The notes under the pieces were generated by a model, which saw only the letters and a list, made by a program, of their open reading frames with translations, searched no databases and was not told the origin of the DNA. From Prevotella sp. UBA2809 (lineage in GTDB: Bacteria > Bacteroidota > Bacteroidia > Bacteroidales > Bacteroidaceae): DNA of 64,000 nucleotides. The stretch spans positions 108,495-172,494 of the forward strand of contig DEHD01000008.1 in NCBI GenBank assembly GCA_002351725.1. The letters run 5' to 3'. Of this stretch, positions 8,475-17,372 are shown one piece after another. Position 1 is the first letter of the stretch; each line of letters starts with the position of its first letter. The position numbers were made by a program, and so were the translations under genes.

Positions 8475-10922
8475 ATGAAAAAGCAATTATTAACAATGCT
8501 ATTGGCAGTACCACTCTCGATGGTGGCACAACCACGACAGGAGATTACATTGAGCGAAAATTGGAGTTTTTCGCACGACAAGAAAGAATGGCAATCAGTA
8601 AGCGTACCTCACGATTGGGCCATCGCCGGTCCTTTCAACAAAAAATGGGATTTGCAGAAAGTTGCCATCGTACAGAACGGTGAGACAGAGGCTACAGAGA
8701 AAAGCGGTCGTTCAGGCGCCCTCCCCTGGATTGGCAAAGGCCACTATCGTCGAACCATAAATATCCCCAGAAAGTGGATGCATGCCGAACTGGTGTTCGA
8801 TGGAGCCATGGCGGAGCCTACGGTATATCTTAATGGAGAAAAAGCAGGTTACTGGGCCTATGGATATAACACTTTCAAGGTTGACATCACGCCATACATG
8901 AAGGTGGGCGACAATCTGCTGGAGGTCGACTTGCAGAATATGGAAGAGAGCAGCAGATGGTATCCTGGCGCTGGCATCTATCGCCCAGTTAAGTTAGTTC
9001 TTACTGGTAATAGCTATATCGACCCATGGAAGACGTTCTTCCGTACTACTGAGATAAAGAATGGTGAAGCTATACTGGATGTTACCGTTGGAGCATGCGA
9101 TGTGGATGAGCAGAATAGTTTCGATATAGAGATATCTGATTCCAAAGGAAATGTTGTTGCCAAGCAAACAGGAGTAAATCTTACATCTACAGGCGAAGAA
9201 AACATTCGACTAACGATAAACAATCCAATGGCTTGGACTCCTGAAACACCTTACTTATATAATGCAAAGATAAAGCTATACTCGTTAGGTGATCTTGTTG
9301 ATGAGGTGACACAGAAGATTGGCATACGCACAGTAAAATGTTCAAAAGACGGAGGATTCCAGCTTAATGGTGTCACCCGCAAGCTAAAAGGTGTTTGCCT
9401 GCATCACGACCTTGGTCCACTTGGTGCCGCCATCAATAAAGCAGCGCTTATCCGACAGATAAAGATGATGAAGGAGATGGGGTGCGATGCCATACGTACA
9501 TCGCACAACATGCCGAGCCAGATGCAGATGGATATATGCGACTCGCTAGGTATGATGGTTATGGCCGAGAGCTTCGACATGTGGAAATATCCAAAGTGCA
9601 AAAACGGATATGCCCGTTTCTTCGACGATTGGGCCGATAAAGATATTACCAACCTTGTGCTTGCCAACCGCAATCACCCAAGCATTGTGATGTGGAGCAT
9701 TGGCAACGAGATTCCTGAACAAGGCTCAGCCGAAGGCCGACTCATCTCTATACACTTGCAGGGACTCTGCAATAGTCTCGACCCTACCCGTCCGGTTACT
9801 CAGGGAATGGATCGTGCCGAAGAGGCTCTCAATAGCGGATTCGCACAGGCGATGAATGTACCAGGATTCAACTATCGTGTACACAAGTACCAGAAGAATA
9901 TGGAGCAGTTGCCTCAAGGATTCCTGTTGGGCTCTGAAACAGCATCCACAGTAAGTTCACGTGGTGTTTATAAGTTCCCGGTCGAGGTTACCGACAATTC
10001 ACAGTATGCATCGTGGGCACCTACTTACGATCCAAAGGCGATAGAAAAAGCCGACGGACAATGTTCAAGTTACGATGTAGAATATTGTTCATGGAGCAAT
10101 CTGCCCGACGACGACTGGGTATGGCAAGACGACAAACCCTGGGTTATCGGCGAATTTGTGTGGACAGGTTACGACTATCTGGGCGAGCCTACCCCTTACG
10201 ATGAGTACTGGCCTTCGCGTAGCAGCTACTTCGGCATCTGCGATCTGGCCGGTCTGCCCAAGGACAGATACTATCTGTATCGCTCTAAGTGGAACAAAGA
10301 ACAGCACACCATCCACCTGCTGCCTCACTGGAGTTTCGGAAAGGATCGGATAGGAAAGGTAACCCCCGTTTACTGCTATACCGATTACCCAACTGCCGAA
10401 CTCTTTGTAAACGGCAAGAGTCAGGGCAAGATTACAAAGAATCGCGAAAGCCGTTTAGACCGCTATCGCCTGCGCTGGAACGATGTAAAATATCAGCCTG
10501 GCCAGGTTAAGGTGGTAGTTTACGATGCCCAAGGCAATAAGGCTGGTGAGAAAACCGTTACCACAGCCGGAAAGCCATCAGCCCTGAAACTGGATGTCTG
10601 GACTCAGAACGACAAGCACACCTTGAATGCCACAGGCGATGATATGGCATTCATCACCGTCTCGCTTACCGATGCCAAAGGCAATCTCGTACCTGAGGCT
10701 AACGACCAACTATCATTCGAGGTTACAGGTGCTGGTAGTTTCGAGGCTGTATGTAATGGCGACGCTACAAGTCTGGAATCATTCAAACAGCCCACCATGA
10801 AACTGTTCAACGGTCAGTTGGTAGTCATCGTTCGTGGCGCCAAGACTCCAGGCATTGCCACCCTTAAGGTTACTGATAAGAACCGTAAAATCAGCAAGAG
10901 CCTGCAGATACCTGTAGAATAA
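8475..10922 (+). CDS. Glycoside hydrolase family 2 (beta-galactosidase-like) with DUF4982-like domain
   Basis: This 815-residue secreted enzyme has a short signal peptide (to about residue 18), a GH2 sugar-binding jelly roll (about 20-180), an immunoglobulin-like domain (about 180-290) and a TIM barrel (about 295-600). C-terminal Ig-like/DUF4982-type domains follow. The acid/base Glu is in SIGNEIPE (E412) and the likely nucleophile in LLGSETAS (E488). Beta-galactosidase is the best guess; related enzymes act on other beta-linked sugars. It stands alone with its own promoter, without SusC/SusD partners nearby. Confidence 0.9.
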   Translation: MKKQLLTMLLAVPLSMVAQPRQEITLSENWSFSHDKKEWQSVSVPHDWAIAGPFNKKWDLQKVAIVQNGETEATEKSGRSGALPWIGKGHYRRTINIPRKWMHAELVFDGAMAEPTVYLNGEKAGYWAYGYNTFKVDITPYMKVGDNLLEVDLQNMEESSRWYPGAGIYRPVKLVLTGNSYIDPWKTFFRTTEIKNGEAILDVTVGACDVDEQNSFDIEISDSKGNVVAKQTGVNLTSTGEENIRLTINNPMAWTPETPYLYNAKIKLYSLGDLVDEVTQKIGIRTVKCSKDGGFQLNGVTRKLKGVCLHHDLGPLGAAINKAALIRQIKMMKEMGCDAIRTSHNMPSQMQMDICDSLGMMVMAESFDMWKYPKCKNGYARFFDDWADKDITNLVLANRNHPSIVMWSIGNEIPEQGSAEGRLISIHLQGLCNSLDPTRPVTQGMDRAEEALNSGFAQAMNVPGFNYRVHKYQKNMEQLPQGFLLGSETASTVSSRGVYKFPVEVTDNSQYASWAPTYDPKAIEKADGQCSSYDVEYCSWSNLPDDDWVWQDDKPWVIGEFVWTGYDYLGEPTPYDEYWPSRSSYFGICDLAGLPKDRYYLYRSKWNKEQHTIHLLPHWSFGKDRIGKVTPVYCYTDYPTAELFVNGKSQGKITKNRESRLDRYRLRWNDVKYQPGQVKVVVYDAQGNKAGEKTVTTAGKPSALKLDVWTQNDKHTLNATGDDMAFITVSLTDAKGNLVPEANDQLSFEVTGAGSFEAVCNGDATSLESFKQPTMKLFNGQLVVIVRGAKTPGIATLKVTDKNRKISKSLQIPVE

Positions 10923-10930
10923 CCAAGCTT

Positions 10931-12040
10931 TCAATAAGCACTATTATTGGCAATCCATAGTATCCATTCGTCACAATTATCTGTAAGCGTCTTAGGAAAT
11001 GGCAGATTGATACGAACATCAGGCGAGAGACCGGAACTTCCATTCGAATCTTCTCTGAGGAACAACGACGAGATACATGTAGGATAATAAACACATATCT
11101 TGCTGTTTGGTAACGGGGTGCCTATAATGTTACCAGAATTCTGGGCACCCCATGTATTCTCTTTGCCGTACACCTTGGTTCGTGTGGTGTCGCAATACAT
11201 CTTGGCAAATCTCACAAGTGTCTCGGCTGCACTAGCCGTGTTCTTATCAATCACTATGGCAGCCTTTTGTGGTAATGGCGATACTGGATAAGTTTCTACT
11301 TCGGAATCATCATCTAAGCTCACCATTTCATTTTGAGTTTTACTGCAGTTGTCTATTATCAATTTTGCAATTTCATCATCAGGATGTTCGTTCAGTATTC
11401 GCTTGTAGAATGAGAGATTCTTCTGAGTGTTTCTGAACAGCGTATATTCTTGAATGGCTGGCTGATGGTCGAAGAGCAGCGGCCAGATAGGTTCCCATAT
11501 CTCATCACCGCCACCAGTATTACCTCTTACATCAATTATCAGGTTTTTGCACCCCGACTGCAGATATTGCTGAGTAGCATCCTTCAGCCATTGGTGGGTA
11601 GGATTCTTTCCGTTGCACGATGGCACTCTGATAAGCCACGTATCGCCGTTAACCTTACAGGATACGGGCTTTGGCGAGTATTCAAACAGTTCTGCATAGC
11701 GGGTATGGCATTTGGTAAAATAGTTGTCAAAAAACATCTGACAGTCAACATACACATGGCCGTCGAACTTACTGAAAAACCAATAGCAATATTCGCAAAC
11801 AGCCTACTGTATATCCATCTTTCCATCGGATGTTTGTTTAACAACATCCGCCTTCATCGTCTGGTAGTCTTTGTCAAACCCCTTTTTCATAATAATAGGA
11901 AATCCGGCATAGTTTGTTTCTACCATATGTATCAAAGAATCCAGATCGGCCAAATTCTTTCTGATACTATCAGGCTCAATAGCCCAAGTAGCAGGTATAA
12001 CGAAAACAGCAATCAACAGCGTAATAAAGATTTTCTTCAT
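10931..12040 (-). pseudogene. S41 family peptidase interrupted by one amber codon
   Basis: One frame of about 370 codons runs from ATG 12040 (signal peptide MKKIFITLLIAVFVIPATWA) to 10931 with a single TAG at 11804-11806. The upstream part has only about 78 residues; the protease domain lies after the stop. Ser and Lys expected for the S41 dyad are present (NTASAAET, VYGKENTWG), as is a GGGDEIW stretch. A CAG to TAG change would explain the break, since the context reads well with Gln. It is either a recent nonsense pseudogene or a sequencing difference. Readthrough by a suppressor tRNA is conceivable because a TAG-recoded phage sits nearby, but nothing here proves it. Confidence 0.75.
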
Positions 12041-12073
12041 ATGTTTATGATTAATTAAAGAGATTTCCGTTTG

Positions 12074-12081
12074 CAAATATA
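12074..12081 (-). promoter_or_regulatory. Promoter -7 element of the S41 peptidase gene
   Basis: Minus-strand TATATTTG followed by C, 34 bases before the ATG at 12040. Confidence 0.5.
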
Positions 12082-12119
12082 CATCATTTCGCCGTGATAA
12101 CCAAATGATTATCAAAAAA

Positions 12120-12150
12120 AAAGAAAAAGGCCTGTCATCTCGACAGGTCT
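12120..12150 (-). terminator. Terminator after the toxin gene
   Basis: On the minus strand ACCTGTC gagat GACAGG is followed by CCTTTTTCTTTTTT. It begins directly at the toxin stop codon. Confidence 0.8.
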
Positions 12151-12469
12151 ATTTGATTCTTCGTTTCAGATTTTCAGGACACATCTTTGTATCCCAGATA
12201 TCAACGATATATACTGTATCAGACGACATTGCATAGTAATGCACTAACTTAAATCGCCGCATGATGTGACAACTGCGATATAAGTGTTTTCTATCTGCAA
12301 GGAAGGGTTCCGGAATATACGATTCAGGGAATAGCTCCAACTGGTGCTCTATACGTTTCCTGTCATCTTGCCATCGCTTAGCTGTTGTGGTTCCAAACTC
12401 ATTATATGCATAAAGAACCCGCTCAAAGAATACACGTTGAGCCTTCTTTGTCCACTTTATCTGAGCCAT
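12149..12469 (-). CDS. ParE/RelE-superfamily toxin
   Basis: This 106-residue basic protein has the ParE-like layout: KWTKKAQRVFFERVLYAYNE at the N-terminus, a central helix with KRWQDDRKRIEHQL, and C-terminal beta strands with HIMRRFKLVHYYAMSSDTVYIVDIWD. Proteins of this fold block gyrase or cut ribosome-bound mRNA. It overlaps the preceding gene by 13 bases, the usual arrangement of a toxin with its antitoxin. Whether it acts on DNA topology or on RNA cannot be decided from sequence. Confidence 0.82.
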   Translation of the reverse strand: MAQIKWTKKAQRVFFERVLYAYNEFGTTTAKRWQDDRKRIEHQLELFPESYIPEPFLADRKHLYRSCHIMRRFKLVHYYAMSSDTVYIVDIWDTKMCPENLKRRIK

Positions 12470-12759
12470 GGGAATTCCTTATATAGTTCGGCATCCATTT
12501 CCGCACTCGTCACCCAATTTCTATAATCACCTTTTTCTGCCTGAGCTATATATACTTCAGCCTCGTCTATACGGGCATTCAGTTCATTTATAGTGTAAGG
12601 GCCAATGCCCGGATCGTAGTCGTCGGGGAGCATACCATCTTCATCAGATATTGAGTTTACATACCCACTACCTGTTGCGGCATAACCTGCTGGCGGTTCA
12701 GCGCACATACCAATCATACCATCTTCCTCGTCGATCTCTGGATATCTCTTTTTCGTCAT
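12457..12759 (-). CDS. Probable antitoxin, acidic, partner of ParE-like toxin
   Basis: From ATG 12759 (MTKKRYPEIDEEDG) the protein has 100 residues. It is strongly acidic in its first two thirds, rich in Glu, Asp and Gly, and ends in a helix with NELNARIDEAEVYIAQAEKG. No classical DNA-binding domain is obvious. The call rests on gene order, overlap with the toxin and opposite charge. A longer frame upstream to 12843 runs through the promoter and was not used. Confidence 0.65.
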   Translation of the reverse strand: MTKKRYPEIDEEDGMIGMCAEPPAGYAATGSGYVNSISDEDGMLPDDYDPGIGPYTINELNARIDEAEVYIAQAEKGDYRNWVTSAEMDAELYKEFPWLR

Positions 12760-12778
12760 TTGTCTTCTATTTACGATG

Positions 12779-12786
12779 CAAAGATA
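12779..12786 (-). promoter_or_regulatory. Antitoxin/toxin promoter -7 element
   Basis: Minus-strand TATCTTTG lies about 20 bases before the antitoxin ATG. It is the minus-strand half of a divergent promoter repeat (see 12773-12893). Confidence 0.6.
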
Positions 12787-12872
12787 CAAATAGTTTTTTG
12801 ATTTGCAAGCGAAAACGGGGTAAAAAACACAAAACAATTGCAAAAAAACTTGGAACTTATTGAAATACTATG

Positions 12873-12880
12873 TATTTTTG
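12873..12880 (+). promoter_or_regulatory. Promoter -7 element of small RNA 1
   Basis: TATTTTTG followed by CAGC matches the Bacteroidetes -7 box. No ORF follows; a terminator does, about 100 bases on. Confidence 0.6.
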
Positions 12881-12886
12881 CAGCGT

Positions 12887-13006
12887 CAGAATGAATATTT
12901 TGACTATCCGGTAAACATGTGAGGCCCTAGGGGCTGAGAATGCCGAGAGGAGTAAGCCTTCATCGACCCTGCTCCATTTAAAGTCACCTTAGGGTGGCTT
13001 TTTATT
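12887..13006 (+). ncRNA. Candidate small RNA 1
   Basis: Between the -7 box (12873) and an intrinsic terminator (AGTCACC TTA GGGTGGCT, then a T-rich tract, 12982-13006) lie about 100 transcribed bases without a credible ORF. A GCCC CTA GGGGC hairpin is in the middle. It runs toward the 3' end of hsdR on the opposite strand. The family was not recognised. Confidence 0.5.
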
Positions 13007-13029
13007 TTTTATTTTTTATTTTTCGTTCC

Positions 13030-16000
13030 CTACCCTGCCATGACGTATCTAAACACCTCGTCTTCTTGCAGGTCTGTGCGTTCTGTTACCTTACGCACGT
13101 AGTCACGTATCAAGTGTCGCCAGTCATTGCCTTTCATGCTGAAATACTTCTCTTGAAACTCCTTCTGGCATTCCACATAAATCTTATCGATAGTAGTTCC
13201 TTCATAGAGCTCCATCATGTTGTGCACCAAGCGTCGCACATCAGCATCATTCTCGACATTTTCTAGTATTGAGCCTTTAGGCTTCAGCTGAATCTCCTGA
13301 GCCTTCTTGCCAGTTGATTTCTTATAAGCGACAGCTACTGGTTCTATGTCAACGGTTCTATTCTGCTCTTCATTCTCTGCCCATTGTTCGCATTGCTTCA
13401 GAACTACATTCATGGCATCTTCAGCTTCCTCTGGCGGATACTTATATTTTTTCAGTAATCGCTTGACCAAACGACGCATATTGGCACGTTCTGCCTCTCT
13501 GCGATTCCAGTCGATGGTACGGTTCTTCCTGAGCATGTCAGTTAGTTCCTTTGTAAGTTCTACTAATTGATCATTTGTATAGAAATCCTTTACAGCCTGT
13601 GGTCGAGTCAGAGCATCATAGAATGCCTTCTCTTCATTCGATAGACCTAACTTATTGCCTTGCTTCTCGGCATCCATCATTTCCTGAGCCAACTTTAGCA
13701 GCTCTTGGATCACTTCCTCGTTTGTCAACAACCCATTGATATAGCGGTTAAGCGTTTCACCAAACCTGTTGCTGAACAATTCGCCCGTTACAATGTTTGT
13801 GCGAATCATCGAGCGAACTCGGCCACGGAGCAAGTTTTCAAGCAACTTGGCAACAAGGTTCTTTTCCTTCATCTTCCTGACTTCTTCCATGAATTTCTCA
13901 TCGAAGAGAGAGAACTCTGTCTGTTCATCAAAGAGATTAACAACACCATCGCTCTGCACGCTTTGCTGTATGAGTGCTGCTACACGCTTGTTGATGTCCT
14001 TCTTGGTTATCTTGCCCGGGCTTTGGAGTCGGATAATCAGGATGCGTACCGACTCCATAAAACTTACCTCAAAGCGTTCTTCTTCTACGAGAAGCGAACG
14101 ACAAAGTGTTACAGCCTGACGGAGCAAAGAAGCATTCTTAATAAACGCCTTGCAATCTTCGGCTTTCTCTGGTGCTATTAGGAAGTTGACGGCCCCCTTT
14201 ATCAATTGAGCGCGTACTGCAGGTGTACCCTGATGGAATCCGCTATAATCATAACCATGCAACATATCACGACAAAGTTCCAGTTTCTCCTTAAACTCGT
14301 CGTATGCAGTCTGCTTGATGTCGTTATTGCCATAGTTCTCACGGTCACGCTTGGTATAGCGCTTCATGGCTTCTTTCAAGGCTGCTGCTATTCCCACATA
14401 ATCAACAATCAAACCACCAGCCTTTTCTGGGAATACCCTGTTGACGCGCGCTATTGCCTGCATGAGGTTATGATCCTTCATGGGCTTATACACATACATG
14501 GTTGCCAGCGATGGCACATCGAAGCCTGTGAGCCACATATCAACCACGATGGCAATCTTCATCTCATCGTTCTCATCCTTGAACTTCTTGGCAAGTTCCT
14601 TCTTATGGGCTTTGCCACCAATAATTTCTGCCCATTCCTCAGGGTCCTTATTACCGCTGGTCATCACCACCTTCACCTTCTCATTCCATTCTGGACGCAA
14701 TTCCAGAATGCGCTTATATATCTTCATCGCGATAGGACGAGAGTATCCTACAATCATTGCCTTACCACAGCAGACGAATTGGCGGTTGTCCTCATAGTGA
14801 GTGATGATATCATTCACAAGGTCTTTGATTGTCGCATCATTACCAAGCAAGGCATCCATGTGCGACATTTCCTTCTTATTCTCTTCCAGGTCTGTTTCAG
14901 ATGCACCTTCTTCTCTCAGTCTTTCATACTCAGCATCTATCTTAGCAAGAACTTCATCATTCAGTTTCAGTTTGATAACACGGCTCTCATAATAAACGGG
15001 CCTTGTGGCGCCATCATTAACAGCCTGCGTCATATCATACACATCAATATCATCACCAAAGATTTCGCGGGTGTCCCTATCTTTGTCAGAAATAGGTGTT
15101 CCTGTAAAGCCGATGTATGAAGCATGTGGCAACGAGTTACGAATCTTTCGAGCAGCACCTATATGCACATTTCCCTCAGTATCAATCTTCTCCTCCATGC
15201 CGTATTGACCACGATGTGCCTCATCAGTCATCACGATGATGTTCTGGCGATCTGAAAGAGCACCATCCCAATCATCAAACTTCTGCATGGTGGTAAATAT
15301 GATACCGCCTGAATGACGGTTCTTCAGCATGGCCTTGAGTGATGTGTCATCATTCTCGGCATTACGGCTGGTACATTGTACGGCTCGCTGACGCAGGAAG
15401 TCAACGGTACGGGAGAATTGTCCGAACAATTGCTCATCAAGGTCGTTGCGGTCTGTTATTACCACAATCGTAGGATTCATAGCCTGCACCTTGGGGTGAT
15501 GTGCCAGGAATACCATCGACAGACTCTTTCCAGAACCTTGTGTATGCCAGAACACGCCAATCTTTCCATCACCCTTTACGGCTTCCTCAGTTCTGACAGC
15601 CGCTTTCTCTACGGCATAGTACTGATGGTAGCCGGCAAGTATTTTGGTATAGCTTCCCTCACGAACATCAAAGAGGATATAGTTCTTCAGCAGGTTAAGA
15701 AACACCTTCGGCGTGAACACCGATTTAAAAGCCACATCATAATCAGCCACTTCTCCCGTGGGCTGTTTCCATTCCATGTAGCGGTCTTCCTTGGCTGTTA
15801 CTGTACCTATCTTGGTTAGCGCCATATCGCTCATCACATTAAAGGCATTATAAATGAACAGCGAAGGAATGAACTTCTGATAGTTGCGCAGTTGCAGATA
15901 GGCTTCGCTGGCATCCGTCTCTTCCCTACTCGGCGATTTCAGTTCGATAACCACCAGAGGCAAGCCATTCACAAACACCACGATATCAGGCCGTTTTGTT

Positions 16001-16404
16001 TCAAGCTCCTGCATGGTGTATTGATTCACAATCAGAAAATCATTCTCATCTTCGTGATCATAATCTATCAGGTTGACGATAGCCGTCTTCATCTGATGCT
16101 TCGCGTCAGCATATTGCACCTCAATACCATACTGCAACATCTGCGTGAACTTGAAGTTACACTCATAGAGCGTCGAACCCTCTATCTGATGCAGTTTCTT
16201 GATAGCATCATCGATAGCATCAAGAGGCAAAGTCGGATTGATGCGATGCAGCGACTCTTGCAACACGTCATCCAATATCGGATTGGTGTAGTCGCGCTCT
16301 ATATCAGGCCCGTACTCATAGCGATACTGCTTGCCTTCAAGGCTCTGGAATAATTCTATAAGAGCCTGTTCGTATGTATCTTCTGAGAAAAACGCTGTTG
16401 CCAT
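13030..16404 (-). CDS. hsdR: Type I restriction enzyme, R subunit
   Basis: This 1124-residue motor-nuclease subunit translocates and cuts unmodified DNA. The PD-(D/E)xK nuclease core is RPDIVVFVNGLPLVVIELK (about 138-157). The SF2 translocase follows with TQGSGKS (about 288-294), TDEAHR (about 394-399), GFTGTPI and ARVNR motifs, then a long helical C-terminal region that contacts the methylase core. ATG 16404 is preferred to a TTG six bases upstream. It is the last gene of hsdM-hsdS-unknown-hsdR. All key residues are present, so it looks active. Confidence 0.95.
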   Translation of the reverse strand: MATAFFSEDTYEQALIELFQSLEGKQYRYEYGPDIERDYTNPILDDVLQESLHRINPTLPLDAIDDAIKKLHQIEGSTLYECNFKFTQMLQYGIEVQYADAKHQMKTAIVNLIDYDHEDENDFLIVNQYTMQELETKRPDIVVFVNGLPLVVIELKSPSREETDASEAYLQLRNYQKFIPSLFIYNAFNVMSDMALTKIGTVTAKEDRYMEWKQPTGEVADYDVAFKSVFTPKVFLNLLKNYILFDVREGSYTKILAGYHQYYAVEKAAVRTEEAVKGDGKIGVFWHTQGSGKSLSMVFLAHHPKVQAMNPTIVVITDRNDLDEQLFGQFSRTVDFLRQRAVQCTSRNAENDDTSLKAMLKNRHSGGIIFTTMQKFDDWDGALSDRQNIIVMTDEAHRGQYGMEEKIDTEGNVHIGAARKIRNSLPHASYIGFTGTPISDKDRDTREIFGDDIDVYDMTQAVNDGATRPVYYESRVIKLKLNDEVLAKIDAEYERLREEGASETDLEENKKEMSHMDALLGNDATIKDLVNDIITHYEDNRQFVCCGKAMIVGYSRPIAMKIYKRILELRPEWNEKVKVVMTSGNKDPEEWAEIIGGKAHKKELAKKFKDENDEMKIAIVVDMWLTGFDVPSLATMYVYKPMKDHNLMQAIARVNRVFPEKAGGLIVDYVGIAAALKEAMKRYTKRDRENYGNNDIKQTAYDEFKEKLELCRDMLHGYDYSGFHQGTPAVRAQLIKGAVNFLIAPEKAEDCKAFIKNASLLRQAVTLCRSLLVEEERFEVSFMESVRILIIRLQSPGKITKKDINKRVAALIQQSVQSDGVVNLFDEQTEFSLFDEKFMEEVRKMKEKNLVAKLLENLLRGRVRSMIRTNIVTGELFSNRFGETLNRYINGLLTNEEVIQELLKLAQEMMDAEKQGNKLGLSNEEKAFYDALTRPQAVKDFYTNDQLVELTKELTDMLRKNRTIDWNRREAERANMRRLVKRLLKKYKYPPEEAEDAMNVVLKQCEQWAENEEQNRTVDIEPVAVAYKKSTGKKAQEIQLKPKGSILENVENDADVRRLVHNMMELYEGTTIDKIYVECQKEFQEKYFSMKGNDWRHLIRDYVRKVTERTDLQEDEVFRYVMAG

Positions 16405-16416
16405 AGTCAATATTTC

Positions 16417-17358
16417 TTAGATTGATTCATAGATACTTTGAATGCCCCAATTATTATATTTTGGCGTCATAGAACTGTTAAATTCCTCTAATATATACGA
16501 GAATCTTTTCCAAAAGAGATTATAAAACTCCTCATGTTTATTTATCAACATGTTTTTGTAACTATTGCACTCTTCTTCTGTATATTCACGGGATTGTTCT
16601 CGATATGCATTGTTATCAAACATAGAACAATAAGATATTTCAATATTGTTGTCTTTCTTTTTTACAGTAATCATAGGATGGAAACTTTTTTCAGCCAACT
16701 CCTTAGCTATTTGTTTGACAAAATAGAATTCTTCTATACTTTGTGGCGTTAAAAACAAATGAGTCCATTCATAGGCATAATCATCTCTTCCAACTCTGGT
16801 TTGGAACTCAAAATTTTGTTTAACTGTCAAATTGTTCAAAAAATATTTAGACAAGTATGGATAATGATGATTTAAGTCCTTTTTATCGGCTAATATCTCC
16901 TTCTTGCAGAGTAGTAATGAAAAAAGAAGAATTAGATCTATATCTTTATGCTTGCTAATTCCCCAATTCAAGAAAGGAATTAAAACGTTCACGAAATATT
17001 CTAAATTTTCAGCACGTATATATTCAAAAACAACATCTTTCAGTATATATTTTATTGGATTATATTGACCATCTACAAATATTAATTGAAGATAAGCTTT
17101 TATAAAACTGAATGTACCATAACTACGAAGAAATTTCACTTTTTCTTTAAACAAAGAAAAATCCCTTAGAATAACACTTCCTATCTGAATAGGCATATCA
17201 TACTCCTTTGAATTCACCAAATCTATAGTTCCTATTCTAATTTTAGCTTGATTGGTAAACGATAAAATAGGAGTATCAAGAAAATAGGTTAAAGGCGATT
17301 GACTGCCGTCGACCTTATCCTCTTTAGTGAATTTGGAGTTGTTATATAAATACTTCAT
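16417..17358 (-). CDS. Unknown protein inside the type I R-M operon
   Basis: This 313-residue protein has no recognised domain: no Walker A, HNH, PD-ExK or ADP-ribosyl motifs were seen. It is rich in Phe, Tyr, Lys and Asn, mostly helical, with two hydrophobic helices (about 90-165), a conserved-looking GRDDYAYEWTHLFLTPQS region, and a C-terminal helical pair. It is clearly AT-richer than hsdR and hsdM, which suggests separate acquisition. It sits 14 bases after hsdS and 12 before hsdR, so it is surely co-transcribed. That position in type I loci often holds accessory defence genes, and a defence or R-M control role is an inference from place only. Confidence 0.7.
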   Translation of the reverse strand: MKYLYNNSKFTKEDKVDGSQSPLTYFLDTPILSFTNQAKIRIGTIDLVNSKEYDMPIQIGSVILRDFSLFKEKVKFLRSYGTFSFIKAYLQLIFVDGQYNPIKYILKDVVFEYIRAENLEYFVNVLIPFLNWGISKHKDIDLILLFSLLLCKKEILADKKDLNHHYPYLSKYFLNNLTVKQNFEFQTRVGRDDYAYEWTHLFLTPQSIEEFYFVKQIAKELAEKSFHPMITVKKKDNNIEISYCSMFDNNAYREQSREYTEEECNSYKNMLINKHEEFYNLFWKRFSYILEEFNSSMTPKYNNWGIQSIYESI

Positions 17359-17372
17359 ATCATTATTGTTGC

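Larger units (their letters stand above)
12773..12893. repeat. Divergent promoter repeat, copy 1 (left of the R-M locus)
   Basis: About 110 bp align with 20491-20610: a minus-strand CAAAGRTA box, then CAAGCG, GGGTAAAAA, the exact block TTGGAACTTATTGAAATACT, and a plus-strand TAnnTTTGCAGC box. The two copies bracket the hsd genes. Confidence 0.75.

Noticed and set aside
14206..15120. Long antisense frames opposite hsdR, hsdM, atpA and other genes
   Set aside because: They are shadows of strong coding genes, lack promoters and resemble no family.
16417..17358. PrrC/RloC-type anticodon nuclease in the R-M operon
   Set aside because: No Walker A or HEPN-type motif was found, so the position alone is not enough.
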